Below are positions 53,230 through 61,864 of a DNA stretch of 64,000 nucleotides, piece by piece. A model generated the notes under the pieces. That model made no database searches, was not told the DNA's origin, and worked only from the letters and a program-made list of their open reading frames with translations. This DNA comes from Cupriavidus pauculus (GTDB lineage Bacteria > Pseudomonadota > Gammaproteobacteria > Burkholderiales > Burkholderiaceae). The DNA lies in NCBI RefSeq assembly GCF_003854935.1, contig NZ_CP033969.1, positions 992,001 through 1,056,000 on the forward strand. The letters are read 5' to 3'. Position numbers and translations under genes: made by a program. Positions within the stretch are counted from its first letter, which is position 1; each line of letters opens with the position of its first letter.

Positions 53230-54450
53230 ATGTTGTCCGCTGCTTCCCGCCCCTATATCGATGCCAGCGTCCCCGTGCTGCGCGAGCACGGCCTTGCCAT
53301 TACCACCCATTTCTACCGCGAGATGTTCGCGGCCCGGCCCGAGCTGAAGAACCTGTTCAACATGGGCAACCAGGCCAATGGATCGCAGCAGCAGTCGCTG
53401 GCGTCGGCCGTGTTCGCCTATGCCGCCAACATCGACCGCGCCGACGTGCTGGCGCCGGTGGTGGAGCGCATCGTCCACAAGCACGTGGCCGTGGGCCTGA
53501 CGCCGGCGCACTATCCGATCGTCGGCAAGTACCTGCTGGAAGCGATTGCCGCGGTGCTGGGCGCCGCCGCCACGCCGCCGTTGCTGGCCGCCTGGGACGA
53601 AGCCTACTGGCTGCTGGCCGGCGAGCTGATCGCGGCCGAGGCGCGGCTCTATGACCGCCACAACGTCAAGGCGGGCGAGCTGCAGCGCGTGCGCGTGGTG
53701 CAGCGCGAGGAAGAGGGCGAGCACGTGGTGGCGCTGACGCTGGCTGCGGCCGACGGGTCGCCGCTGCGCGACTTCGCGCCGGGGCAGTACATCAGCGTCG
53801 AGGCCGTGCTGGCCGACGGGTACCGCCAGCTTCGCCAGTACTCGTTGTCCGGCGAGCGCGGGCTGCCGACGTGGCGCATTTCGGTCAAGCGCGAGCCCGG
53901 CAACGCCGAGACGCCGGCCGGCGCGGTGTCGAACTGGCTGCACGACCATGCCCACGTCGACACCACGCTGAACGTGAGCACGCCGTGGGGCGACTTTGCG
54001 CCGGAAATCGACGGACGCCGGCCGATCGTGCTGATGTCGGCCGGTATCGGCGTCACGCCGATGGTGTCGGTGCTGCGCACGCTGGCCCGCGAGAATCCGC
54101 ATCGGCCGGTACTCTTCGCGCACGCCGCGCGCCACGGCCAGCACCATGCGCATCGGGGCGACGTGGCCTGGGCCCGCGCGCGGATGCCCAACCTGCGTAC
54201 CCACATCAGCTACGAGGCGCCGCTGGCGGCCGATGTCGCCGGTGCCGACTACGACCACGCCGGGACCATGCCGATCGCGTCGCTGCTGCAGGCTCAGGAA
54301 ACGTCGGCGTTCAACGATGCCCGCTTCTACCTGTGCGGCCCGCTGGGGTTCATGCAGGCCCAGCGCCATGCGCTGATCGGCGCCGGCATTCCCGTGGGCC
54401 ATATCCACCGTGAAGTGTTCGGCCCGGACCTGCTCGACGATCTGCTCTGA
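53230..54450 (+). CDS. hmp: Nitric oxide dioxygenase (flavohaemoglobin)
   Basis: The 406-residue cytoplasmic protein has an N-terminal globin domain (about 1-140, FYREMFAARPELKNLFNM, proximal His in HKHVAVGL), an FAD domain (LRQYSLSGE, about residue 200) and an NAD domain (SAGIGVTPMVSVL). It converts NO and O2 to nitrate with NAD(P)H. The gene follows nsrR, has its own NsrR-type operator, and AAGGAG precedes the ATG. Confidence 0.95.
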   Translation: MLSAASRPYIDASVPVLREHGLAITTHFYREMFAARPELKNLFNMGNQANGSQQQSLASAVFAYAANIDRADVLAPVVERIVHKHVAVGLTPAHYPIVGKYLLEAIAAVLGAAATPPLLAAWDEAYWLLAGELIAAEARLYDRHNVKAGELQRVRVVQREEEGEHVVALTLAAADGSPLRDFAPGQYISVEAVLADGYRQLRQYSLSGERGLPTWRISVKREPGNAETPAGAVSNWLHDHAHVDTTLNVSTPWGDFAPEIDGRRPIVLMSAGIGVTPMVSVLRTLARENPHRPVLFAHAARHGQHHAHRGDVAWARARMPNLRTHISYEAPLAADVAGADYDHAGTMPIASLLQAQETSAFNDARFYLCGPLGFMQAQRHALIGAGIPVGHIHREVFGPDLLDDLL

Positions 54451-54554
54451 GCTGGCCCCGCGCCGGCCGGGCGGCGCAGCACGACTGACAGACAATCGTC
54501 GCATCCGTCTGGTACGCTTGGCGGTCTCCTGCTTCCGCCGCCCGGCGTACGTTC

Positions 54555-55151
54555 GTGCCCACTCTCACCCGGCCTGCCTTCCGTCTTGACCTGACCGCCC
54601 TCTGGCTGCCGCGCGCAGCCAGTCTGTTGTTGTTTGTTGCACTGTGCGCGCTGGTGACGCATTGGGTGCTGGGCTTCGGCGCGATGCGGACGATTCCCGT
54701 ACCCGAATCGGCGCGCGTGGCGCAGACCGAAGCCGTGGAGACCGGCGCCACAGCTACGCTGTTCGGCGGCAGCGCCCAGCCGGGCGTGCGCGACGTGCAG
54801 GTGATTGGCGTGGTGGCGACCGTCAGCGGCGCCGGCCCGGCCGCGGCGATCGTGTCGCTCGATGGCGGCCCGCCGAAGGCCGTGCGCGTCGGCGCCACGC
54901 TGTCGCCGCAGATCCAACTGGTGGAAATCCACGGCCGCACGGTCGTGATCGAACGCAATGGCGTGCGTCAGGAAATCGCGCTGCCGCTGCAGAACGCGGC
55001 GGCGGGCGGGCCTGGCAGTCTGCCGGCCCCGCCGCCGGCCGGCGCGGCCGCGCCGCTGTCGACGCCCATGCCGGCGCCGGTGCTGGCTGCGCCGCCAGCG
55101 CAGGAGCCTCACGCGGGCGGATCGGGCGAGAACCAGATTCCGCGCGACTGA
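54555..55151 (+). CDS. gspC: Type II secretion protein GspC
   Basis: The 198-residue protein (GTG start) has one N-terminal transmembrane helix (about 20-42, AASLLLFVALCALVTHWVLG) and a homology-region domain (GVRDVQVIGVVATVSG, SLDGGPPKAVRVGATLS) that binds the secretin N0 domain. The tail is Pro/Ala-rich and has no PDZ domain, as in the short GspC of Burkholderia and Ralstonia. It is separated from the leftward gspG operon by nsrR and hmp and is read in the opposite direction. Confidence 0.88.
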   Translation: MPTLTRPAFRLDLTALWLPRAASLLLFVALCALVTHWVLGFGAMRTIPVPESARVAQTEAVETGATATLFGGSAQPGVRDVQVIGVVATVSGAGPAAAIVSLDGGPPKAVRVGATLSPQIQLVEIHGRTVVIERNGVRQEIALPLQNAAAGGPGSLPAPPPAGAAAPLSTPMPAPVLAAPPAQEPHAGGSGENQIPRD

Positions 55152-55326
55152 TCCAATCGTAAAAATCCGCGTTTCAAAGCGTTGCGCAATATTTGACTGT
55201 CTTACGTGTGTTCAGCGCGGGAGTCGAATCTGTGAGCCCCGTAACAACGTATTAAAAATGCCAACTCTGACGGGGGCGCTGCGTTCTAATCCGTACATGC
55301 CCAACGTCATGAAAAGGAGCACGGAC

Positions 55327-55941
55327 ATGCAACGCACCCAAAAGACGCACATCCTCAAGAGCTTTGTCGTGGCCTCGGCCATGGTCGTCGCGGCCGGCGC
55401 CGCCTTCGCCCAGACCAGCCCGGCCCCCGCACCGGCCGCGCCCGGCGCCACGCAGGGCGATACCGCCCCGCACCACCGCATGGGCGGTCCCGGCGAGCAC
55501 GGCCACCATGGCGGCGGCAAGATGTGGATGAAGTCGGTGGACACCGACGGCGATGGCGCCATCTCGAAGGCCGAAGCCGACGCTCTGTTCAACAAGATCG
55601 ACACCAACCGCGACGGCAAGCTGGACAAGTCGGAAATGGCGGCCTACCGCAAGACGCAGTGGGAACAGCGCCGGTCCAAGATGAAGGCCGAGTTCGACGC
55701 CAAGTTCAAGGCGGCCGACAAGAACAACGACGGCGCGCTGACCCGCGACGAGTTCAAGACGGCCTTCCCGCGCATGGCCAACCGGTTCGACAAGCTTGAC
55801 GCCAACCGCGACGGCAAGGTGACGATGGCCGAGATCCAGTCCGACATGCAGAAGATGCACAAGGACCGGATGGACCGCATGGAACGTCGCGGCCCGGGCG
55901 GTGCCTCGGCGCCGGCGGTCCCGTCGACCAGCGGCAACTAA
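55327..55941 (+). CDS. Exported four-EF-hand calcium-binding protein
   Basis: The 204-residue protein has a signal peptide (cleavage near AFAQT), a His/Gly-rich stretch (GGPGEHGHHGGGKMWMK) and four EF-hand loops: DTDGDGAISKAE, DTNRDGKLDKSE, DKNNDGALTRDE and DANRDGKVTMAE, each with Asp or Asn at the calcium positions and Glu at loop position 12. It is probably periplasmic and binds Ca2+. AAGGAG precedes the chosen ATG, and earlier in-frame ATGs lack one. A strong terminator follows. Role unknown. Confidence 0.88.
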   Translation: MQRTQKTHILKSFVVASAMVVAAGAAFAQTSPAPAPAAPGATQGDTAPHHRMGGPGEHGHHGGGKMWMKSVDTDGDGAISKAEADALFNKIDTNRDGKLDKSEMAAYRKTQWEQRRSKMKAEFDAKFKAADKNNDGALTRDEFKTAFPRMANRFDKLDANRDGKVTMAEIQSDMQKMHKDRMDRMERRGPGGASAPAVPSTSGN

Positions 55942-55962
55942 GCCGGCGCGCAAGCGCTCACG

Positions 55963-55988
55963 AACGCGGCCTCCGGGCCGCGTTTTTT
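55963..55988 (+). terminator. Rho-independent terminator after the EF-hand gene
   Basis: AACGCGGCC (55963-55971) pairs with GGCCGCGTT (55976-55984) over a 4-base loop and is followed by TTTTTT. It lies 21 bases after the EF-hand stop codon. Confidence 0.85.
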
Positions 55989-56148
55989 CGTTGGCTGGCA
56001 CCATCCTTGCCTCTTTGCACGTGATGCATGCGCCCGCCGCATATGCCCACCGTACTTGTCCTTACATGAAATAAATTGCGGACTTGTGCACGACTTGCTA
56101 AATTTGCGCAAAAAAATTGCCGACAAACATATTGCGGAGCAACAAAAC

Positions 56149-56643
56149 GTGAGCAAGGTGGAGCTGGACAAAATCGACCGGAAAATACTGGAGGTCCTGC
56201 AGACCAATGGGAGGCTGACGAATCTGGAAGTGGCCGAGCGCGTGAACCTGTCGCCCAGCCCCTGCCTGCGCCGTATCCGCCGGCTGGAGGAAATCGGCGT
56301 GATTCGCCAGTACGCCGCGCTGCTGGAGCCGAACAAGATCGGCCTCGGGCTGCTCGCCTATATCAACGTCCGGCTGGAAAAGCAGGGCGGCACGCCCAAG
56401 GGCAAGGCGCCGCTGGACCTGTTCCGCGCCGCGATCCAGAACTGGCCCGAAGTGGCCGCCTGCCACGCCATGACCGGCGAGATGGACCTGCTGCTGAAGG
56501 TCTATGTGGAAGACATGGAGCACTTTGCGCGATTCATGCAGGAGCAGCTGCTGGCGCATCCGTCGGTGATCGACGTGCGGTCGAGCTTCGCGCTGGAGTC
56601 GATCAAGGACACCACGGCCCTGCCGGTGGCCGGCGCCGCCTGA
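56149..56643 (+). CDS. Lrp/AsnC-family transcriptional regulator
   Basis: The 164-residue protein starts (V)SKVELDKIDRKILEVLQTNG, with the AsnC winged helix-turn-helix (NLEVAERVNLSPSPCLRRIRRLEEIGVI) and an RAM ligand-binding domain (VAACHAMTGEMDLLLKVYVED). GTG preceded by GGAG is used; a TTG further upstream would add a non-homologous N-terminus. Its ligand is probably an amino acid. Its target is not obvious because the flanking genes are unrelated. A terminator follows. Confidence 0.88.
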   Translation: MSKVELDKIDRKILEVLQTNGRLTNLEVAERVNLSPSPCLRRIRRLEEIGVIRQYAALLEPNKIGLGLLAYINVRLEKQGGTPKGKAPLDLFRAAIQNWPEVAACHAMTGEMDLLLKVYVEDMEHFARFMQEQLLAHPSVIDVRSSFALESIKDTTALPVAGAA

Positions 56644-56662
56644 CGTCCCGCGCACCAAACGA

Positions 56663-56693
56663 AAAACGGCGCACCGTGATGGTGCGCCGTTTT
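56663..56693. terminator. Bidirectional terminator between the Lrp and GNAT genes
   Basis: AAAACGGCGCACC (56663-56675) pairs perfectly with GGTGCGCCGTTTT (56681-56693) around a 5-base loop. A-tract and T-tract flanks make it functional in both directions between convergent genes. Confidence 0.85.
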
Positions 56694-56719
56694 GCATGGT
56701 GCGGCTGGCCGGCGGGCGG

Positions 56720-57418
56720 TCAGGCGGTGCCCTTCTGCGGCACCAGCGAGCGCCAGAAGCGCAGGCCGAAGCGGCGGGCATCGCGCAGGTTGCGGCGGAC
56801 CAGGTAGTCTAGGTCGGCCACCTGCTCGTCGATGGCTTCGGTCAGGCGGCTCACGGTGTCGGCGGGCGGCAGTTCCAGGTAGGCATCGGCCTCGCCGTAG
56901 GCGTACTGGACCTTCATGCCGGCCTTCTTGGCGATGTGCATCATCGCCGCGTTGCGCGACAGGCAGTGCATGTAGAGCGTGCGGACATGGGTGTTGCGGC
57001 CGTGCATGGCGGCGCGCTGGAACAGGGCGCTGCCGATGCCGCGCCCGCGGGCGCTCTTCGAGACCGACACGCCAAACTCCGCCACGCGGCCCTGCGCGTT
57101 GTCGCGCAGGTTGGCAAAGTGGCCCACGCCCACCAGTTCCAGGTGTTCGTCATAGACGCCGAACACTGAGTCATGGTCGAAGTCGATGCTCTCGACGTAG
57201 GCTTCGATCACGTGGTTGCCAACGGACTGGCCAAAACGGAGCAGGCGATCTTCCTCGCCCAGGGCGAGAAAATGCTTCTGCAGGCGCGAGCGATGATGGG
57301 CCGCGAGTTCCCGCACCAGGGTGGTGGGGCGCTGGCTGGCCTGGCTCGCCTCGGCTGCGCGGCGAAGATCTTCGTCGGTGACAGCGCCGACGGCCTTGCT
57401 CAGTTCGAGCGGGTTCAC
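56720..57418 (-). CDS. GNAT-family N-acetyltransferase
   Basis: The 232-residue protein has an N-terminal helical extension (about 1-40), then a GNAT domain: SRLQKHFLALGEEDRLLRFG, VYDEHLELVGVGHFANL, SVSKSARGRGIGSALFQRAA (acetyl-CoA-binding loop) and MHIAKKAGMKVQYAYGEAD. The GTG start follows AAGGAAAC; the upstream ATG is possible but has no ribosome-binding site. Substrate unknown. It resembles the unclassified GNATs of Burkholderiales. Confidence 0.8.
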   Translation of the reverse strand: MNPLELSKAVGAVTDEDLRRAAEASQASQRPTTLVRELAAHHRSRLQKHFLALGEEDRLLRFGQSVGNHVIEAYVESIDFDHDSVFGVYDEHLELVGVGHFANLRDNAQGRVAEFGVSVSKSARGRGIGSALFQRAAMHGRNTHVRTLYMHCLSRNAAMMHIAKKAGMKVQYAYGEADAYLELPPADTVSRLTEAIDEQVADLDYLVRRNLRDARRFGLRFWRSLVPQKGTA

Positions 57419-57762
57419 TTTGGTTTCCTTCTTCCGGGATCGGTATAAAAATAGCACCGGCGCGGTGTCTGCCTGCTCGTTTTCGGACGATGCGGCATTT
57501 GTGATGCAAAATGCCGGATTCGGGCAAACACTAGGTTGCTGCGATGCGAAAAGTATTGTAGTGGAATTGTCAGCCTGGCGTAAGCTTCAGAACCGTCCGT
57601 CTGCGGCCAGAAAGTGCCGCATATCAAAAAGAACCGAATAATCATGGACTTGCCGGCGCGGCCGGGCCGCTATTGGGGCGGGTGTTGTGGATATGCTGCA
57701 ACGCCGCACCGGCCCGGCCCGCCGCCGGCATCGGTCCGACCGGCCAGGAATCCCCGCCCTCG
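57419..57762. other. Intergenic region between the GNAT and KefF-like genes
   Basis: This gap of about 340 bases holds no supported gene. It is AT-richer near 57540-57650 and probably contains the divergent promoters of the GNAT gene and the kefF-like/kefC operon. I see no clear operator. Confidence 0.4.
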
Positions 57763-58350
57763 ATGAACGAGCCACCCATTGTTGTGATCTATGCGCATCC
57801 CGCGCCCCGCCGCTCCCGCGTCAACCACCCGCTGGCCGAGGCGCTGGCGGAACTCCCCCATGTCGAGGTGCGCGAGCTGTACCGGCGCTATGTCGACTAC
57901 GACATCGACGTCGTGGCCGAGCAGCGCCTGCTGTCGACGGCCGAGACGGTCGTGCTGCTGTTTCCGGTGCGCTGGTACAGCGTGCCGGCGCTGCTGAAGC
58001 TCTGGCTCGACGACGTGCTGGAGATGGGCTGGGCCTACGGCCCCGGTGGCACCGCGCTGCGTGGCAAGTCGATGCTGGCCGTGGTCAGCACGGGCGGCCA
58101 TGCCGATGCCTACGGCCCGGACGGCACCCACGGCCATCCGATTGGCGATTTCCTGCTGCCGCTGGAACAGACCGCGCTGCTGTGCGGCATGACGTGGATG
58201 CCGCCCATCGTGCTGCATGACGCCGACCGTGCCGATACCGACGCCGTCGCGCTCCATATCGAACACGTCGCGCGCCATCTGGCCGCGCCGCCGCTGCCGC
58301 CCGGCGTGCAGGACTTTCCGGAAACGGAAGCCACCGGGGAGGGCGCCTGA
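57763..58350 (+). CDS. kefF: KefF-like NAD(P)H-dependent oxidoreductase
   Basis: The 195-residue flavodoxin-fold protein has VVIYAHPAPRRSRVN (FMN-phosphate loop), LLFPVRWYSVPALLKLWLDDV, and VVSTGGHADAYGPDG. It matches the KefF/MdaB group. KefF is an ancillary subunit that activates KefC and also reduces quinones. The stop codon overlaps the kefC start codon by one base, the same arrangement as in E. coli, which supports the identity. Confidence 0.84.
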   Translation: MNEPPIVVIYAHPAPRRSRVNHPLAEALAELPHVEVRELYRRYVDYDIDVVAEQRLLSTAETVVLLFPVRWYSVPALLKLWLDDVLEMGWAYGPGGTALRGKSMLAVVSTGGHADAYGPDGTHGHPIGDFLLPLEQTALLCGMTWMPPIVLHDADRADTDAVALHIEHVARHLAAPPLPPGVQDFPETEATGEGA

Positions 58351-60173
58351 TGAACCAGCATGACTTTCTGATCGCGCTGCTGGTGTTCCTGGTGGCCGCC
58401 GTGGTGGCCGTGCCGGTGGCACGCCGCTTCCAGCTTGGTGCCGTGCTGGGCTACCTGATTGCCGGCGCGGCCATCGGGCCGTTCGCGCTGCGGCTGGTGA
58501 CCAATGTCGAGTCGATCCTCCATTTCTCGGAGTTCGGCGTCGTGCTGATGATGTTCGTGATCGGCCTGGAACTGGAGCCGCGCAAGCTCAAGGCGCTCAA
58601 GCGCAGCATCTTCGGGTATGGGTCGGTGCAAATGGCCGCCTGCGCGCTGGCCATCGGGGCGGTGGCGGCGGCCTTCGGCGCGCCGTGGCAGGTGGCGATC
58701 GTGGCGGGCCTGGGCCTGGCGCTGTCGTCCACGGCCATCGCGTTCGCCACGCTGGCCGAACGCAACCTGATGAACACGGGCGCCGGGGCGGCCAGCTTCG
58801 GCATCCTGCTGTTCCAGGACATTGCCGCCATTCCGATGATCGCGCTGCTGCCGCTGCTGGCGGCCGACGCGGGCGGCGCGGCCACCGCGCACGGCCCGGA
58901 GAACTGGCAGACGGCCGCCAAGGCCGTGGCCGTGATCGGCGCCGTGGTGGTGGGCGGGCGCTACCTGGTGCGGCCGGCGCTGCGGATCATCGCCCGGACC
59001 GGCATGCGCGAGATGTTCACCGCGTTCGCGCTGCTGCTGGTGGTAGGCATCGCGCTGATGATGGACGCGGTGGGGCTGTCGATGGCGCTCGGCACGTTCG
59101 TGGCCGGCGTGCTGCTGGCCGATTCGGAATACCGCCACGCGCTGGAGGCCGACATCGAGCCTTTCAAGGGGCTGCTGCTCGGGCTGTTCTTCATGGCCGT
59201 GGGCATGTCGATCGACTTCGCCATCCTGGCGCAGTCGCCGGGCAAGGTGGTGGGCTTCGTGGTGGCGTTCGTGCTGGTCAAGACGGCGGTGCTGACGATG
59301 CTGGCGCGGCGCTTTGGCGTGTCGCGCGGGCAGTGGTTGCTGTTCGGGCTGCTGATCTCGCAGGGCGGCGAGTTCGCGTTCGTGGTGTTTGCCGAGGCCC
59401 GCACGGTCGGCCTGCTGCCCAAGGACACCGAGGCGCTGCTGGTGCTGATCGTGGCGTTGTCGATGGTGGCCACGCCGCTGCTGCTGCTGATGTTCGACAA
59501 GCTGCTGGCACCGCGCCTGAACGCGATGTCGCAGCAGCCCGACGACGAGATCACCAATCATCACAATCCGGTGATCATCGCCGGCTTCGGCCGCTTCGGC
59601 CAGATCATCGGCCGGTTGCTGTACGCGCAGGGCGTGGGCGTGACGGTGCTGGACCACGATCCCGACCAGATCGAGTTCCTGCGCCAGTACGGCTTCAAGA
59701 TCTTCTATGGCGATGCCACGCGGATGGACCTGCTGGAGGCCGCCGGCGCCGGCGAGGCGCGCATCCTGATCGTGGCAATTGAGGACCTGGACGACAACCT
59801 GGCCCTGATCGACAAGGTGCGCCACCGCTGGCCGGAACTGCGGATCTACACGCGGGCGCGGCACGTCTCGCACGTCTACCAGCTCATGGACCGCGGCATC
59901 GACGCCAGCAGCTACGAGCGCGAGATGTTCGAGGGTTCGGTGGCGCTGGGCCGCAAGGTGCTGGAAGGGCTGGGTTTCGACCCCGTGGAGGCGCGCGGCG
60001 TGGCGCTGCGCTTCCGGCGCCACAACATCCAGGCCATCGAGCGCTTCTACCCGTACTACAAGGACCAGAAGAAGCTGGTGTCGATGGCCAAGCAGGCGCG
60101 CGACGAGCTGGAGGAAATGTTCCGCCAGGACCGCGAGCAGCGCCGCAAGCAGGAAGAGGCCGAGTGGTCCTAG
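58350..60173 (+). CDS. kefC: Glutathione-regulated K+/H+ antiporter KefC-like
   Basis: The 607-residue inner-membrane protein has a CPA2 antiporter domain of about 12 helices (YLIAGAAIGPFALRLV, SEFGVVLMMFVIGLELEP, FFMAVGMSIDFAIL), a cytoplasmic RCK/TrkA-N domain (IIAGFGRFGQIIGRLLYAQG, NAD/glutathione site) and a charged coiled-coil tail. It effluxes K+ during electrophile stress, gated by glutathione conjugates. The upstream kefF-like gene overlaps by one base. Its 3' end overlaps the convergent TetR gene by four bases. Confidence 0.9.
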   Translation: MNQHDFLIALLVFLVAAVVAVPVARRFQLGAVLGYLIAGAAIGPFALRLVTNVESILHFSEFGVVLMMFVIGLELEPRKLKALKRSIFGYGSVQMAACALAIGAVAAAFGAPWQVAIVAGLGLALSSTAIAFATLAERNLMNTGAGAASFGILLFQDIAAIPMIALLPLLAADAGGAATAHGPENWQTAAKAVAVIGAVVVGGRYLVRPALRIIARTGMREMFTAFALLLVVGIALMMDAVGLSMALGTFVAGVLLADSEYRHALEADIEPFKGLLLGLFFMAVGMSIDFAILAQSPGKVVGFVVAFVLVKTAVLTMLARRFGVSRGQWLLFGLLISQGGEFAFVVFAEARTVGLLPKDTEALLVLIVALSMVATPLLLLMFDKLLAPRLNAMSQQPDDEITNHHNPVIIAGFGRFGQIIGRLLYAQGVGVTVLDHDPDQIEFLRQYGFKIFYGDATRMDLLEAAGAGEARILIVAIEDLDDNLALIDKVRHRWPELRIYTRARHVSHVYQLMDRGIDASSYEREMFEGSVALGRKVLEGLGFDPVEARGVALRFRRHNIQAIERFYPYYKDQKKLVSMAKQARDELEEMFRQDREQRRKQEEAEWS

Positions 60174-60808
60174 CGGGCCGGGCGGCCGGCCGCGGCCAGC
60201 GGGGCCGCGCCGGGTGCCAGGCCGTTTTCGAGCAGGCCGACCACCATTTCGGCAAAGCCCGCGTACGATAGCCGGCCGCCGGGCTTGAGCCACGTGAAGG
60301 TCCAGTTGATCATGCCGAAGACGGTCATGGTCAGGGCGGTCTGGTTGTCGGCGGTCACCCGCTCGGGGTAGGCCCGCTGCAGCAGCCGCGCAAAGGCGGC
60401 GACGACGTCGCGCTCGCGCTGCAGGATCTGGTTGCGCTGGGCTTCGGCCAGGAACTTCACGTCGTTGATCAGCGCGATATGGCGGGTTTGCGACGTCTCA
60501 TACTCGGCCAGGAAGGCCCGCAGCAGTTCGGCAAAGGTCTCGCGGTGGCTGCGGCCGTGGCGCTCGCCGTCGCGCTCCACATCCGTGACGATCTGCATCA
60601 GCTGGCCCGTGTAGCGGTCCAGCAGGTCGAACAGGATTGCTTCCTTGCTCTCGTAGTAGTGGTAGAGCCGCGCCTTCGAGGTGCCGCAGGCGGCGGCCAG
60701 GTCGGCCATCGACGTGCTCGGATAGCTCGTGGCCGCAAAGGCTGTCGCCGCCAGGTCCAGGATCTGCTCGCGTTGCGCCTCGAAATCGGGCGCCTTGGTT
60801 CTTGCCAT
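60170..60808 (-). CDS. paaR: TetR-family regulator, probable phenylacetate repressor
   Basis: The 212-residue protein has an N-terminal helix-turn-helix (ILDLAATAFAATSYPSTSMADL, then AACGTSKARLYHYYESKEAILFDLLD) and a helical ligand-binding domain (about 60-200). In Burkholderia the paa genes are controlled by a TetR regulator (PaaR) located next to a DUF1835 gene and paaABCDE. The same arrangement here suggests it is PaaR, responding to phenylacetyl-CoA. The motif was not tested. Confidence 0.72.
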   Translation of the reverse strand: MARTKAPDFEAQREQILDLAATAFAATSYPSTSMADLAAACGTSKARLYHYYESKEAILFDLLDRYTGQLMQIVTDVERDGERHGRSHRETFAELLRAFLAEYETSQTRHIALINDVKFLAEAQRNQILQRERDVVAAFARLLQRAYPERVTADNQTALTMTVFGMINWTFTWLKPGGRLSYAGFAEMVVGLLENGLAPGAAPLAAAGRPAR

Positions 60809-60852
60809 AGGGGTCGGATCGATCCGCCTGTTGTGCTGTTATCGGTACGGCG

Positions 60853-61650
60853 TCAATCGGCGCTGCTGGCGGCGTGGTGGCGGCGGAGTTCGCAGGAATC
60901 CAGGCTTTCGGGGTTGCCGCGCAACTGCAGTTGGCCGGTGCTGACCAGTTCGCGGCAGCGCCAGAACACGAACCAGTCGCTGGCCAGCAGGCCCTCGATG
61001 GCGCCCATGACGCTGCCGACGACCTGCGCGGCGGGCGTCCACTCGGCCGGGGCGCGGTCCTGGATCACGTCGTCGACGTTGTGATAGGCGGCCGGCACCA
61101 GCGTATTGCCCTTCCAGAGCCGCACGTCGGCGTTTTCCTTGACGTTCTGCTGCCACTCGTAGCCCAGCCGGCCCAGGCGCAGCACCGATACCGGCGCGAT
61201 GGTCGAGAACCGCCGCGCCAGGCGGGCCGCCGGGTACATGCCGATGGCCGTCAAGCTGCCGTGGGCCGGGGTTTCCAGTTCGCGCAGGTCCATGGCCACC
61301 TCGTTGATGCGTTGCGGCGCCTGGTAGAGGTGGAAGACCACCCGGCGCAGCATCAACTGGTCGGACGCGCTCTGGCCGTGCCAGATCGCCACCTCCATGT
61401 TGTCGCGCCGAAGCTGCTGGAGCTGGTCCAGCGCCTGGCGCATCTCGGCGGCGAAGTCGATGTCGGTGTGCGGGGCCACCCGCTGCCAGAAGCCGGAGCG
61501 GATCAGGCCGGTACTGTCGACGTCGGCGATCGGGCCCACGGCCAGGTCGTCGCGCAGGACGACCACCGGGTCGGGGCGGGCGGCCTGGGCCAGTGCCTGG
61601 CGCAGCGTATTGCCCGCGACATCGCCGTTGACGACATGAATGTATTGCAT
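60853..61650 (-). CDS. DUF1835-domain protein
   Basis: The 265-residue protein begins MQYIHVVNGDVAGNTLRQAL, the DUF1835 signature, with VVVLRDDLAVGPIADVDSTG and a C-terminal helical part with LLASDWFVFWRCRELV (DUF3658-like). Its function is not known. It is the gene between paaE and the TetR gene on the same strand, an order conserved in Burkholderia, so it may act in phenylacetate metabolism or its regulation. Confidence 0.83.
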   Translation of the reverse strand: MQYIHVVNGDVAGNTLRQALAQAARPDPVVVLRDDLAVGPIADVDSTGLIRSGFWQRVAPHTDIDFAAEMRQALDQLQQLRRDNMEVAIWHGQSASDQLMLRRVVFHLYQAPQRINEVAMDLRELETPAHGSLTAIGMYPAARLARRFSTIAPVSVLRLGRLGYEWQQNVKENADVRLWKGNTLVPAAYHNVDDVIQDRAPAEWTPAAQVVGSVMGAIEGLLASDWFVFWRCRELVSTGQLQLRGNPESLDSCELRRHHAASSAD

Positions 61651-61864
61651 GACCGTGATTGTATAGGGTGCGACGGGCTCCGGGCCTCCGGCCGCGCCCG
61701 CCGGACCGGCCGGCGAACGGCGCCACGTCGGGCGATGCGACGCATGAAGCGTGTTCCGCCATTGTAATCACGGCCCGCGGTGTGACGGACATCGGCGGCC
61801 GTCTGACATGTGGGATTCCCGCCATAGCCCGGGCCCCCCTTGACACCGGCCGGGCGTCACCGTG

